Shown: positions 50,276 through 59,215, counted from the stretch's first letter. The stretch is DNA of 64,000 nt from JAJUJL01 sp041736465 (GCA_041736465.1 JBGSTO010000462.1:124001-188000), one strand, 5' to 3'. Notes: generated by a model from the sequence alone, not told the origin. Numbers and translations are program-made.

Positions 50276-50309
50276 GATTGGGGCGGGTAAGGACTCTACA
50301 AAGAGCTGG

Positions 50310-50858
50310 TTATGCTGACTGCTCTTGTTCGACCTGTGGCTGTTGAACCAGCTCGAGCTCGATGGTGATCTTGATGGTATCGCCCACCAATACACCACCG
50401 GTTTCGAGAGCCACGTTCCAGACCAGCCCCCATTCTTTGCGGTTGATGCTGGTGGTGGCTGTAAAGCCGGCAGCACTTGTGCCCCAAGGGCTGCGCGACA
50501 TGCCGGCATATTCAACATCCAGGACGACCTGGCGAGTTACATCGCGGATCGTCAGATCACCGGTTACTCGGCCGCGCTTTTCGTCAATTACTTCAACCTG
50601 GCGGCTCTTATAGGTGATTTCTGGAAAACTCTCGACATCCAGGAAGTCTGGCGATTTAAGATGGGCGTCTCTCTGAGGCTCACGAGTATTGATGCTTCCC
50701 GCTTGGATGCGGACATCGACGGATGATTGCTCAGGCTGCTCGGGGTTAAACTCAACCGAGCCTGACACCTCATCAAATTGACCGCGTACGTTGCTGATCA
50801 TCATGTGGCGTGCAGAAAAAGTGACACTCGTATGGGTGGAATCTATGTTCCAAGACAT
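50310..50858 (-). CDS. YceI-family lipid-binding protein
   Basis: The start SWNIDSTHTSVTFSARHMM and the repeated beta-strands with FPEITYKS and GDLTIRDVTRQVVL identify the YceI lipocalin-like barrel, which holds a polyisoprenoid such as ubiquinone- or menaquinone-like chains. No signal peptide is present, unlike E. coli YceI, so this form is cytosolic. A GGAGG sits before ATG 50858. It is the first gene after the palindromic operator at 50903-50926, downstream of marR. Isoprenoid-quinone binding is consistent with a quinone-stress regulon. Confidence 0.93.
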   Translation of the reverse strand: MSWNIDSTHTSVTFSARHMMISNVRGQFDEVSGSVEFNPEQPEQSSVDVRIQAGSINTREPQRDAHLKSPDFLDVESFPEITYKSRQVEVIDEKRGRVTGDLTIRDVTRQVVLDVEYAGMSRSPWGTSAAGFTATTSINRKEWGLVWNVALETGGVLVGDTIKITIELELVQQPQVEQEQSA

Positions 50859-50902
50859 GGTAGTACCTCCAAAAGTAATATGTTGGTTTCTTCAACCAGG
50901 AT

Positions 50903-50926
50903 ATATCGTTCGATATCGAACGATAT
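50903..50926. promoter_or_regulatory. perfect 24-bp palindrome, candidate MarR operator at yceI
   Basis: A perfect palindrome centred on TTCGATATCGAA (core 50909-50920) between marR and yceI. The same core, with one base changed (A to G at the centre), occurs at the marR promoter. The size and symmetry fit binding of a MarR dimer. Confidence 0.8.
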
Positions 50927-50938
50927 GCTTAAAAAAAA

Positions 50939-51391
50939 TTAACCTTGCTTACCCTTACCCAGTTTGCGGCACAAATCTCCTAGCTGCTGCTGTTCATCCA
51001 GGCTCAGGGAAGATAATTCGCTCACTATGGCTTCGACATGCGCCGGAAACATTGAGGTGATCAACTCTTTACCTGCAACTGTGAGCGATATCCGGAATTT
51101 GCGGCGATCTTCCGGAGGGCTTTCCCGTTTAATCAAGCCGCGCTTTTCCAAATTATCCAATACCACCGTAATGTTGGCGTTGCTCTTCAAGAGCTTGCTG
51201 CCAAGCTCGCTCTGGCACATGGGTCCCAGGTGGAGCAGTGCTTCCAGCACGCTGAACTGCGTCACGGTCAGCCCTGGATGGGTATCGTGAGCATGCAGCC
51301 TGGCGTTGACCGAGTCTGCTGCGCGGTTCAGCTTGATGAAGGTATTGAGAGCAAGCGTTTGTTTGGTGGTTCCAGAATAGTGTGTCGGCAT
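50939..51391 (-). CDS. MarR-family transcriptional regulator
   Basis: The winged helix is evident: TQFSVLEALLHLGPMCQSELG, LLKSNANITVVLDNLEKRGLI (recognition helix) and the wing ESPPEDRRKFRISLT. At 150 residues it is a normal dimeric MarR protein. ATG 51391 is used; the longer frame to 51445 would span the promoter. The conserved palindromes at its own promoter and ahead of yceI make it the probable repressor of both. The ligand is not known; by comparison with MhqR, quinones or electrophiles are candidates. Confidence 0.92.
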   Translation of the reverse strand: MPTHYSGTTKQTLALNTFIKLNRAADSVNARLHAHDTHPGLTVTQFSVLEALLHLGPMCQSELGSKLLKSNANITVVLDNLEKRGLIKRESPPEDRRKFRISLTVAGKELITSMFPAHVEAIVSELSSLSLDEQQQLGDLCRKLGKGKQG

Positions 51392-51411
51392 ATTGGTTAC
51401 AGTTCTAATTA

Positions 51412-51423
51412 TTCGATGTCGAA
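51412..51423. promoter_or_regulatory. marR operator overlapping the transcription start
   Basis: TTCGATGTCGAA lies immediately downstream of the marR -10. It differs from the core of the yceI palindrome in one base. Bound protein would block the start site and repress its own gene. Confidence 0.75.
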
Positions 51424-51452
51424 ATAATATCATAGGGCATTTCATCTGTCAA
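51424..51452 (-). promoter_or_regulatory. promoter of marR
   Basis: On the minus strand TTGACA (51447-51452), spacer 17, TATTAT (51424-51429): five of six bases in the -10 and a perfect -35. Confidence 0.85.
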
Positions 51453-51531
51453 GGGTAATTTTCAAATCAATCCAGGAAGCAGAGATGTCAAACTTGCCGC
51501 CAGGATATTTCTGATCTACAATAGGCATGCT

Positions 51532-53109
51532 GTGATAAGCATTCCCCTGGCTAACTGGCTGTTTGCCATCCTGTTTCTTCTGGTTTTTTTAGTGGGTGGC
51601 GTACTTCAGACCGCTTCGGCGGGCTGGGGGCTGCTGGCAACCGAAGTGCTGCTGATATTGCTCCCGCTGCTGCTGGTTTACCGGGTGCTGCGCATCCCTG
51701 TGCGCAAGGGATTTGACCTAAGCCTGCCTTCGCGCCCGCTCATGCTGTGGAGCTTGTTGAGCGGGATCGGTCTGGGGTTGTTCAGCCAATGGCTTTTAAA
51801 CCTGACCGTCGTGCTGCTAGGTTATTCTCTGCCAACTCTGCCTCAACTGTACCCCCAGGATATCATCCAGGCTGCCGCCCTGGCGATAGGTTTATTGGTT
51901 GCTGCACCGGTCTGTGAAGAGATGCTGTTTCGCGGTGCAATCATGCGCGCCTACCGGCGGTGGGGTAGCTGGACGGCGATCCTCTTCAGCGCGGCCCTGT
52001 TTGCCATCTTTCACAGCAGCCTACAGCGTTTCCTGGTATTAATCCCGTTAGGAGTTCTCACAGGCTTCGTTGCCTGGCGGCTGCAATCGGTGGTAAGCAG
52101 TATGCTGCTGCATGCCGGCTATAACCTGACCGGAACATTGGCAATCCTGTTTTCCGGTCTGGGAAATCTGCAGAATATTGCGAACCCATGGTTGGCACTG
52201 CTCCCTTGGATAGGGCTCTTGATTACAGTCATTGGAATCATAAGGATCCGCGGCGAATCGAAACCCGAAATACTCGATCCCGCACCCGCGGCAGTTAAAC
52301 CTCTGCGCGCGGGGTTCGGATCGTTTTCGGCATTCCTCCCATTCATTCTGGTTCTGCCATTATTCCTGATCCCCGCGGCTTCCGAGGTGATTTCTGGCAA
52401 GTACCCGGAACGGCTGGCTGACCCTGGGCTTACATTTCGTCCGGAGCGATGGTCCACCTCGCAGGAAGAACGCTTCGAACTGAGAAATATTCTAAACCAG
52501 CACGTCGGCGAGGCCGTGTGTTCCCTGATCTTGCTCGAGCGCAGCTACCACCTGGATTGCCGGGCAGAACAGGAAGCGTTCGAGGCTGAGGTACCTGGCA
52601 GCTATTTCAACATGCAACAGTCGACGAAACACTGGTCGGCAGAATGGTCGCAGGCTGACGGGCAGCTGACGGCATTCGAGAGTGTCGAGGTTCAAGGTGG
52701 AGATCGCCAGATCGTTTTACGGCTTGAGACAAGCACTCCTGAACCCGTCATGAGAATCAGCCAGACGGGTGAGCCTGATCAGCTCCTGACCCTGGATGGG
52801 TCTGAGATTCTGCCGCAGGAATGGCCCTGGCGCCTGCTGGCGCTGCCGGTTGGCTACCCATACCGGGTTAAAGCCCAGCTTGCCAGCCCGGCGCTGTGGT
52901 CACAGGAGCTGCAAAAATCCATCCCCATCGCTCAGCCAGTGCTGGTGAACGTGTCAACCTCTGAGCCGGTTGATACTCCGGCAGGACGGGTGATATGCTG
53001 GAAAGTGCAGGTTGGGAATTTTACCGCCCATTACTCTGTGGAGCCGCCTTACCGGTTGATCCGCTATAACGACGGTGTTGTGAGCTATGTAGCTCTCGGT
53101 ACTGAGTAG
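51532..53109 (+). CDS. CPBP-family intramembrane protease with large C-terminal domain
   Basis: The protease core shows its three motifs: CEEMLFRG (Glu pair and Arg), FAIFHSSLQR (His) and LLHAGYNLTG (His and Asn), across about six to eight membrane helices in residues 5-230. This family includes CAAX-prenyl proteases and bacteriocin-immunity or peptide-processing enzymes. After another helix near 265-285, a soluble domain of about 240 residues follows that I do not recognise; it should lie on the outer face. The start is GTG 51532 with no strong ribosome site. It precedes the unknown coiled-coil gene by 14 bases, so the two may be linked. Confidence 0.85.
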   Translation: MISIPLANWLFAILFLLVFLVGGVLQTASAGWGLLATEVLLILLPLLLVYRVLRIPVRKGFDLSLPSRPLMLWSLLSGIGLGLFSQWLLNLTVVLLGYSLPTLPQLYPQDIIQAAALAIGLLVAAPVCEEMLFRGAIMRAYRRWGSWTAILFSAALFAIFHSSLQRFLVLIPLGVLTGFVAWRLQSVVSSMLLHAGYNLTGTLAILFSGLGNLQNIANPWLALLPWIGLLITVIGIIRIRGESKPEILDPAPAAVKPLRAGFGSFSAFLPFILVLPLFLIPAASEVISGKYPERLADPGLTFRPERWSTSQEERFELRNILNQHVGEAVCSLILLERSYHLDCRAEQEAFEAEVPGSYFNMQQSTKHWSAEWSQADGQLTAFESVEVQGGDRQIVLRLETSTPEPVMRISQTGEPDQLLTLDGSEILPQEWPWRLLALPVGYPYRVKAQLASPALWSQELQKSIPIAQPVLVNVSTSEPVDTPAGRVICWKVQVGNFTAHYSVEPPYRLIRYNDGVVSYVALGTE

Positions 53110-53123
53110 ATCGGAACGATTGT

Positions 53124-55211
53124 ATGCCCCCTGTAACGAAATATCACTTCTCGTGGCAAAATCCATTTTTGCGCGCATCGATTTACCCATTCCGGAACGA
53201 AAAACTGCGCGACTTTCTGCTCATCTATTATGAATGCGATCTGTGGAAGAAATCTAAAAATCAACCTCCCGATCCGGTCAGGGCTGAGGAGATCCAGCAT
53301 GAATATGAGCGCCTGGAGTCCATCATTGCGCAGGCAAAGTTAGACATACAGCATGCACAGGCGGCGCTCACGGTGTTGGATGCCCGTTATCGCCAGGTTC
53401 TGCAAAGCGAGCCAGCGCGGCTGCTCCAGCGCCAAAAGAACATGCTGGTTTCAAGACGGCAGGAAATCGAAGCCCGTATGCTGCCATTCGAACGGCAGGT
53501 GGATTGGTACCAGCGGTTTGCACCAGAACACCCGTATTTGCAAAAATGGGAGTTTGAGTTATCCAGGCTGGCTGCACCGATGCAGGAAGTCCTGGATGCG
53601 CTGAGCAGGGTGGAGCAGCAAATTGAGAACCTGCTTGCGGATTACTTGACCGAGCAGCGGAAATTACAAAATCAGGTCAAAAAGGCTCAAGAGATAATTG
53701 CACAGGAATCTGGGTATTTGAAGCAGCTGCCAACCCTGGGGCCATCGGGGCAGGTGAGCAGCCGGATACTGGTGCAGTGGGATGTAGCCCAGTTCCGCCG
53801 TGAACTTGAATTATTAGAACACGACGAGCTGGTGAGCAAGGTGGTTGAGCTGTTCGATGCCCAAAAAGAACGTTTTCCCATCTGGCTGCAGTATATGGTG
53901 CTGCATTTTTCCGGGATGCGCTATCGCAGTGCGCATGGATCCTGGGCGGACGTGAAAGATTTGCTCGAAATGCTGCAGATCGAACGCCTGCGGGAAGAGA
54001 ACCGGGCCTCTTCGGAAGATGAAATTACTGCCGCATGCTCACAGGCGTTGGAGCTGCTGAACCAGGAAAGAATGCGGACTACTGACCGTGCCCAGGTTGA
54101 GTGGATCGATCACCAGATGATGGATTTGATGTCCTTGAACCGGCGGGCAGCCCTGCTGAAGTTCAATACACGGCGTGAGATTGAAAGAATTCACGGCTTG
54201 AGTCAGGAGGCTGCACTGCAGATGTTGAAAGACATCCATGCCGCAGATCCGTTTCCAGATTGGGTGTGGGCAGAGATTGTCAGCCGGACGGAGCTGCGCC
54301 TCGAAGTGCAGGATGAGAATTGGGAGGATCTGACAGAAGCGCAGCGGCAGGCCAAGTGGCGGCAAGAAAATTCTCGCTGGCGATCGATCATGAACATCTG
54401 GCAGAACAAGGATATAACCGGCTGGAGGAAACAGCATTGGCTGACCCTGTCATTGATCGTCAGCCGGGCGGTGTGCAATGAGATTGCCGAGCACATTCAA
54501 CACCTGCGAGGCGTCAAACCGGCTGCCGGCTTAACTGCCAAGCCAACCTGGTACTTGAATTTGATGAGAAAATCACCCGAGTCCGCATTCCTGCGCCGGG
54601 CAGCGTCTGCCCAGGATTTTTTGCCAGGAACAAGCATTTTGTTCCTGGGCTGGACCGATCGTAAGCCGAATCCGTGGCAGATTGCCTTGCGACTGCCCGG
54701 AATTGACCTGCTGCCAGAGGAGATGCGACCGGTAAAGTCTGTTCGTAAGACAATCGTCAAACGCAAGGGCAGCAGCGGCAGCACATCGGATACGTGGACC
54801 TACCATGCGAGCGGCAATGAGTTTTACCGTACGATGCGACCCTTTATTCGCACCCAGGTTCCACTGCCAGAGAGTAAGCTTAAAAGCCTGAAGAAACAGG
54901 GGAAAAGCGATCAGGAAATTCGCGCCATGCGAAAAGAGAAGCTGGTTCGCGGCGAACAAATCACCGAGTGGCTGCGCTGGACACATGAAGCAACGGTCGT
55001 CGAGGTGGTTGAGCTGACCAGCGGTACGTTCGTGCTGACCTTCGAAACCGGGAAAATCGGCGTAAACTTGCGCCCGATTGGGCGGCTGCTGAATTCCTGG
55101 GATATTCTTGTTGGTTATACGCCTGCAGGTTCGATCCCGGGAGCCAGGCTGGTGGGTATGTTAGACAGAAAAAAGATTCTCGCCCGGATACAGGAAGGCA
55201 ATAACGGCTAA
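53124..55211 (+). CDS. unrecognised 695-residue coiled-coil protein
   Basis: I do not recognise this protein. Residues about 48-115 and 150-200 are Gln/Glu/Arg-rich with heptad-like spacing and probably form long coiled coils. A middle section is helical with many Trp (for example WLQYMVLHFSGMRY and a Trp-rich WRQENSRWRSIMNIW). The last part, from about 500, is mixed: ILFLGWTDRKPNPWQIALRLPG, a basic region with SVRKTIVKRKGSSGS, and a final beta-rich unit (FVLTFETGKIGVNLRPIGRLLNSWD). No membrane helix, signal peptide or nucleotide motif is seen, so it is a soluble cytosolic protein. It directly follows the CPBP protease gene. Confidence 0.75.
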   Translation: MPPVTKYHFSWQNPFLRASIYPFRNEKLRDFLLIYYECDLWKKSKNQPPDPVRAEEIQHEYERLESIIAQAKLDIQHAQAALTVLDARYRQVLQSEPARLLQRQKNMLVSRRQEIEARMLPFERQVDWYQRFAPEHPYLQKWEFELSRLAAPMQEVLDALSRVEQQIENLLADYLTEQRKLQNQVKKAQEIIAQESGYLKQLPTLGPSGQVSSRILVQWDVAQFRRELELLEHDELVSKVVELFDAQKERFPIWLQYMVLHFSGMRYRSAHGSWADVKDLLEMLQIERLREENRASSEDEITAACSQALELLNQERMRTTDRAQVEWIDHQMMDLMSLNRRAALLKFNTRREIERIHGLSQEAALQMLKDIHAADPFPDWVWAEIVSRTELRLEVQDENWEDLTEAQRQAKWRQENSRWRSIMNIWQNKDITGWRKQHWLTLSLIVSRAVCNEIAEHIQHLRGVKPAAGLTAKPTWYLNLMRKSPESAFLRRAASAQDFLPGTSILFLGWTDRKPNPWQIALRLPGIDLLPEEMRPVKSVRKTIVKRKGSSGSTSDTWTYHASGNEFYRTMRPFIRTQVPLPESKLKSLKKQGKSDQEIRAMRKEKLVRGEQITEWLRWTHEATVVEVVELTSGTFVLTFETGKIGVNLRPIGRLLNSWDILVGYTPAGSIPGARLVGMLDRKKILARIQEGNNG

Positions 55212-55225
55212 AGGTTAATGGTGTT

Positions 55226-55714
55226 TTACGCAGAGCGCAGATAGCCTGTTGAATGGAGATGGCAAATCGCCACGGCAAGAGCATCGGCAGCATCATCTGG
55301 GCGGGGGATGTCTTCAAGATTTAACAGGGTGCGAACCATATACTGCACCTGGTGTTTATCCGCTCCGCCATAACCCGCAACCGCTAGCTTTACTTCCATA
55401 GGTGTATATTCTGCGACTGCAAGGCCGGCTTGCGCCATACACAGGAGCACAACGCCGCGCCCGTGCCCTACGCTCATCGCGGTGCGCACGTTGCGTTGAA
55501 AAAAAAGCTTCTCCACGGCAGCACCTTGCGGCTTGTGGAGAAGCAATATTTCGGTTAGCTGATGGTAAAGCGTCAATAATCGCTCAGAAAGCTCCAACCC
55601 AGCAGCGGTGAGGATAACCCCGTAAGCGATGGCTTCAATCGACCCATCTTCATTTTCGCGAACCAGCCCATAGCCTGTAGTGGCAGTGCCTGGATCTATC
55701 CCAATCACCACCAT
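55226..55714 (-). CDS. ruvC: Holliday junction resolvase RuvC
   Basis: VIGIDPGTATTGYGLV opens the RNase-H fold, and further acidic residues are in AAVEKLFFQ (Glu), and near the end DDAADALAVAICH (Asp). These match the four-acid active site that cuts Holliday junctions. Length (162) is standard. It starts two bases after the yebC stop (55717), giving the common yebC-ruvC pair. RuvA and RuvB are not in the window. Confidence 0.96.
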   Translation of the reverse strand: MVVIGIDPGTATTGYGLVRENEDGSIEAIAYGVILTAAGLELSERLLTLYHQLTEILLLHKPQGAAVEKLFFQRNVRTAMSVGHGRGVVLLCMAQAGLAVAEYTPMEVKLAVAGYGGADKHQVQYMVRTLLNLEDIPRPDDAADALAVAICHLHSTGYLRSA

Positions 55715-55716
55715 GA

Positions 55717-56472
55717 TCAGGCTTCTTCAAGCTGAGCCAGCACCTCATCACTGATGCTCAGCGTGGAGTATACGCTTTGAACATCGTCCAATTCTTCCAG
55801 TGCTTCTACCAGGCGAATAACCTGGAGCGCATGGTCCGCTGGCAGCTCGGTTTCGTTATTGGGAATGAATCTCAGCTCAGCTTCTTCTGGCAGAATATGG
55901 GCGGCTTTGATGGCATCGCCGATTTCCTTAAAGGATTCAACCGGGCCGAAAATTTCGGCTGAGCCATCTGCAAAGATCACGTCATCTGCGCCCGCTTCAA
56001 CTGCCAGTTCAAAGATCTTATCCATATCGTGGCCTTCGAGAGGAAAGGCGAAGTATGAGATTCTCTTGAACTGCCAGGAGACCGAACCGGCCTCGGACAT
56101 GCTTCCACCCGACCGGCTGAGCAGGTGGCGTATTTCTGAAATGGTGCGGTTTCGATTATCGGTTACGCATGAAAACAGCATCGCAATGCCATGCGGACCA
56201 TAGCCTTCATAGGTGATCTCAACCAGCTCGATGCTGTCTTTCGATTCGCCCGAGCCACGCTTGATCGCCCGTTCGATGTTGTCTTTGGGCATGTTGTTGG
56301 CGCGCGCTTTATCCACCGCGTAAGCCAGGCGCATATTGCTTTCTGGATCGCTGCCGCCTTCGCGAGCGGCAATAACAATTTCACGGGCCAGCCGGGTGAA
56401 TAACTGGCCGCGTTTTGCGTCGGCTGCGCCTTTCTTGCGCCGAATGGTTGCCCAATGTGAATGTCCGGACAT
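55717..56472 (-). CDS. yebC: YebC/PmpR-family protein
   Basis: The opening MSGHSHWATIRRKKGAADAKRG is shortened here; the family signature continues with FTRLAREI and DNIERAIKRG. YebC proteins act as DNA-binding regulators in some bacteria, and recent work links some to relief of ribosome stalling at proline-rich stretches, relevant to the PT-rich proteins nearby. ATG 56472 is chosen, since all family members begin MSGHS; the longer frame to 56499 adds nine residues. Confidence 0.95.
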   Translation of the reverse strand: MSGHSHWATIRRKKGAADAKRGQLFTRLAREIVIAAREGGSDPESNMRLAYAVDKARANNMPKDNIERAIKRGSGESKDSIELVEITYEGYGPHGIAMLFSCVTDNRNRTISEIRHLLSRSGGSMSEAGSVSWQFKRISYFAFPLEGHDMDKIFELAVEAGADDVIFADGSAEIFGPVESFKEIGDAIKAAHILPEEAELRFIPNNETELPADHALQVIRLVEALEELDDVQSVYSTLSISDEVLAQLEEA

Positions 56473-56544
56473 ATGAACCTCTCTGTGAGTTATTGACAAA
56501 AATATTTACCAGGTCACAACTCGCCGGTAAGTGCAGATAGTGTG

Positions 56545-56553
56545 ATTATACCA
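56545..56553 (-). promoter_or_regulatory. extended -10 promoter of yebC-ruvC
   Basis: On the minus strand TGG followed directly by TATAAT, a perfect -10 with an extended TG element, between the ino1 stop and the yebC start. The leader would be about 65 bases. Confidence 0.65.
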
Positions 56554-56570
56554 TGCGGCATGTTGCGAGG

Positions 56571-57659
56571 TTACGCTTGCTCCTCGCCGCGAATATAGGC
56601 TTCAACCGCCTCAAGCGCCACGCTATCGCGAAATTGCTTGGGAGGTGTTTTCATGAAGTACGAGGATGGGCCAATCAGCGGGCCGCTCAAACCACGATCC
56701 AGAGCCAGTTTTGCGCAGCGGATGGCGTCAATCATAACGCCGGCTGAATTTGGGGAATCCCACACTTCCAGCTTGGCTTCCAGGTTCAAGGGGACGTCGC
56801 CAAAAGTGCGCCCTTCCATACGGATATAGCACCACTTACGATCGGTAAGCCAGGGGACGTAATCGCTGGGGCCAACGTGCACATCGGTATCTGGTAGAGC
56901 ATACGGCAGCATGCTGGTAACAGCGCCGGTTTTTGAGATTTTTTTCGATTCCAGCCGCTCGCGCTCGAGCATGTTGAGGAAGTCGGTATTGCCGCCAAAA
57001 TTAAGCTGGTAGGTATGTTCCAGCTTAACGCCGCGGTCAACAAAAAGACTGGTGAGCACACGGTGAACGATGGTTGCGCCCACCTGGCTTTTGACGTCAT
57101 CGCCAATGAGAGGCAAGTTTCGCTCGCGGAAGCGACGCGCCCAGTATTCCTGGCTGGCAATGAAGACAGGTATGCCGTTCACGAATGCGCAGCCGGCCTC
57201 CAGCACCTGTTCTACGTACCATTTAGTCGCCATCTCTGAACCGACAGGCAGGAAGTTGATTACAACGTCAGTTTTGGTTTCTTTCAGGATTCCTACGATA
57301 TCTGCGGTGGGTCCAGGGGCTTTCTTTAAGATCTGCTGCAGGTACTTTCCCAAACCATCATGGGTCATCCCGCGTTCCACGGGTAAATTCATAAAGGGGA
57401 CATCTACAAATTTGTAGGTATTGTTGGGGTAGGCATAAATTGCCTCGGAGAGATCTTTTCCTACTTTGGTATCAACAACATCGAAGGCTGCAGTGAACTC
57501 GATATCGCGAATATGATACCCACCCAGATTCACATGCATAATGCCCGGGATTTGTTCATCATCCTTGGCATTGCGGTAGTAATGCACTCCTTGAACCAGG
57601 GAGGATGCACAGTTACCGATGCCGATGATGGCGACGCGAACTTTCTTGCTACTACTCAT
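56571..57659 (-). CDS. ino1: inositol-3-phosphate synthase
   Basis: The NAD-binding motif AIIGIGNCASSLVQG, the middle VGATIVHRVLTSLF segment and the conserved NFGGNTDFLNM identify myo-inositol-1-phosphate synthase, of the shorter actinobacterial/archaeal type (362 residues). It converts glucose-6-phosphate to inositol-3-phosphate, the precursor of inositol lipids or di-inositol-phosphate solutes. AAAGGAG lies before ATG 57659. The presence of the Tal-Pgi fusion elsewhere in the window is unrelated except for shared substrate. No inositol phosphatase or lipid synthase gene is nearby. Confidence 0.95.
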   Translation of the reverse strand: MSSSKKVRVAIIGIGNCASSLVQGVHYYRNAKDDEQIPGIMHVNLGGYHIRDIEFTAAFDVVDTKVGKDLSEAIYAYPNNTYKFVDVPFMNLPVERGMTHDGLGKYLQQILKKAPGPTADIVGILKETKTDVVINFLPVGSEMATKWYVEQVLEAGCAFVNGIPVFIASQEYWARRFRERNLPLIGDDVKSQVGATIVHRVLTSLFVDRGVKLEHTYQLNFGGNTDFLNMLERERLESKKISKTGAVTSMLPYALPDTDVHVGPSDYVPWLTDRKWCYIRMEGRTFGDVPLNLEAKLEVWDSPNSAGVMIDAIRCAKLALDRGLSGPLIGPSSYFMKTPPKQFRDSVALEAVEAYIRGEEQA

Positions 57660-57766
57660 TGAATGCTCCTTTGTTCACAATATCAATGGCTCATCAGAAT
57701 TGTATCATTGTGTTGAAAGAATGCCGAAAATAAATGCAAGGTAATCGTGAAGCCGTTGTAGGCCTA

Positions 57767-57775
57767 TGCTATAAT
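57767..57775 (+). promoter_or_regulatory. extended -10 promoter of the soluble kinase
   Basis: TGC followed directly by TATAAT (57770-57775). The -35 is weak (GTGAAG at 57747-57752). The leader would be about 25 bases. Confidence 0.55.
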
Positions 57776-57806
57776 CCCGAGCAGTTCAGGCGCTGCGTAT
57801 ACCGAG

Positions 57807-59084
57807 ATGGTCAACCGTAACAGTCCTCAGATGAGTGTCAAGCTGAATCACCTGTTGAAACTCAGCAGGCAATTAAACGCAGATATCGAGCTTGAACCAT
57901 TTCTGCAGATACTGGTCGAGAGCATATGCGATCTGACCGAAAGTGAATCCGGGTCCCTATTTCTGTTCGAGGCAGAAACCGGCTTACTCAAATTCGTTGC
58001 CTCGCCTCGATCTTCGAGAAATAAACTCAAACAAATACGCGTCCCGCTGGAGCACAGTGTAGCTGGAGAGGCGTACACCAACCGTAGACCTGTCATCGTA
58101 CAGGATGCCCGTGATGATGACCGCATTTTTCGCAGTGTCGATCAAGAATTGTCCTTCGTTACCCGCTCGATTATCGCGGTGCCCATCACGTACCGGCAGG
58201 AATCATTGGGGGTATTGGAAGCTGTAAATAAACTCGGTGATGCTCAGTACGGCGAAGGCGACGTCATGATTCTAGAGACATTAGCCTCGTATGCGGGCAC
58301 ATACCTGTTCAATTCCATCTTGTATGAAGAGGCGCTGCAGGCAACACAGGCGCTGGAGGAGATGGAGAAGAAGAAATCCGATTTCCTCGCCATTGCCTCT
58401 CATGAACTGCGCACCCCGCTGGGCTTGATCGTCGGGCACGCCAGTTATCTGCGTGAGATGGCTGATTTGGGCGAGCAGTACAGCGCTCAACTGGATGTAA
58501 TCTTGCGCAGCGCAATGCACATGCGAAAGCTAATCGAAGACATGGCAAACACGCACCTGGCAGCTTCCCCTCGCAGCCGGCTGAAGCGGAAATCATTCTC
58601 GATCAATCAGTTGGTAAACGACGTTGTAAGCTCCTTCATGGACCAGGCTGTCCAACAGAAAATATCCATGCGAGCGGATGTGCCCGCTCAAGATATTATG
58701 ATCCAGGGCGACGATGATAAATTGGCGATTGCACTGGGGAACTTGCTGAAGAACTCACTGATGTACAGCGGGCTGGGTGGGCATGTGCTGGTGAGGGTGG
58801 AGACGCTGCCGGGTTTTTCCAAGGTTTCGGTCATCGATGATGGCATCGGGATCCCGGCAAAAGACTTGCCGCATATCTTCGACAGGTTCTACCAGGTGGA
58901 ATCCCATCTCAACCGGCGACATGGCGGTATAGGACTTGGTCTATCGGTAGCCAAGGTGATGGTGGAAATGCACGGGGGACAGATCTGGGCCGAGAGTGTG
59001 GAGAATAAGGGCAGCAATTTTACCTTCTTGATTCCGAGTGAGGTCGATCAAGCCGGAATTGGATCTCGAATCTTTGCCACATAG
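57807..59084 (+). CDS. cytosolic GAF-domain sensor histidine kinase
   Basis: Residues about 25-165 are a GAF domain (ESESGSLFLFEAETGLLKFVAS shortened to its start ESGSLFLFEAETG). A classical HisKA helix follows with the phospho-acceptor His in ASHELRTPLG near residue 200, then an ATPase domain with N box GNLLKNSLMYS, G1 VIDDGIGIP, F box PHIFDRFYQ and G2 GGIGLGLSV. No membrane segment is present, so it senses an internal signal. No partner response regulator is adjacent, so it is an orphan kinase. ATG 57807 or ATG 57831 could be the start. Confidence 0.92.
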   Translation: MVNRNSPQMSVKLNHLLKLSRQLNADIELEPFLQILVESICDLTESESGSLFLFEAETGLLKFVASPRSSRNKLKQIRVPLEHSVAGEAYTNRRPVIVQDARDDDRIFRSVDQELSFVTRSIIAVPITYRQESLGVLEAVNKLGDAQYGEGDVMILETLASYAGTYLFNSILYEEALQATQALEEMEKKKSDFLAIASHELRTPLGLIVGHASYLREMADLGEQYSAQLDVILRSAMHMRKLIEDMANTHLAASPRSRLKRKSFSINQLVNDVVSSFMDQAVQQKISMRADVPAQDIMIQGDDDKLAIALGNLLKNSLMYSGLGGHVLVRVETLPGFSKVSVIDDGIGIPAKDLPHIFDRFYQVESHLNRRHGGIGLGLSVAKVMVEMHGGQIWAESVENKGSNFTFLIPSEVDQAGIGSRIFAT

Positions 59085-59089
59085 GCTAC

Positions 59090-59118
59090 TTGCCAAAGCG
59101 GGGTGGGTCGGTTATAAT
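59090..59118 (+). promoter_or_regulatory. promoter of the tRNA gene
   Basis: TTGCCA (59090-59095), spacer 17, TATAAT (59113-59118). It begins six bases after the kinase stop and lies just ahead of tRNA-Pro. Confidence 0.8.
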
Positions 59119-59131
59119 TTCTGCGCTTGAA

Positions 59132-59206
59132 CGGGGCGTGGCTCAGTCCGGCTAGAGCGCACGGTTCGGGTCCGTGAGGTCCGCGGTTCAAATCCGCGCG
59201 CCCCGA
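59132..59206 (+). tRNA. tRNA-Pro (anticodon CGG)
   Basis: A full cloverleaf is readable: acceptor CGGGGCG pairing with 59199-59205, D stem GCTC/GAGC, anticodon stem CACGG/CCGTG with loop TTCGGGT (anticodon 59167-59169), T stem CGCGG/CCGCG with TTCAAAT. CCA is not encoded. It reads CCG codons. Confidence 0.97.
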
Positions 59207-59215
59207 CAGGTGTCG

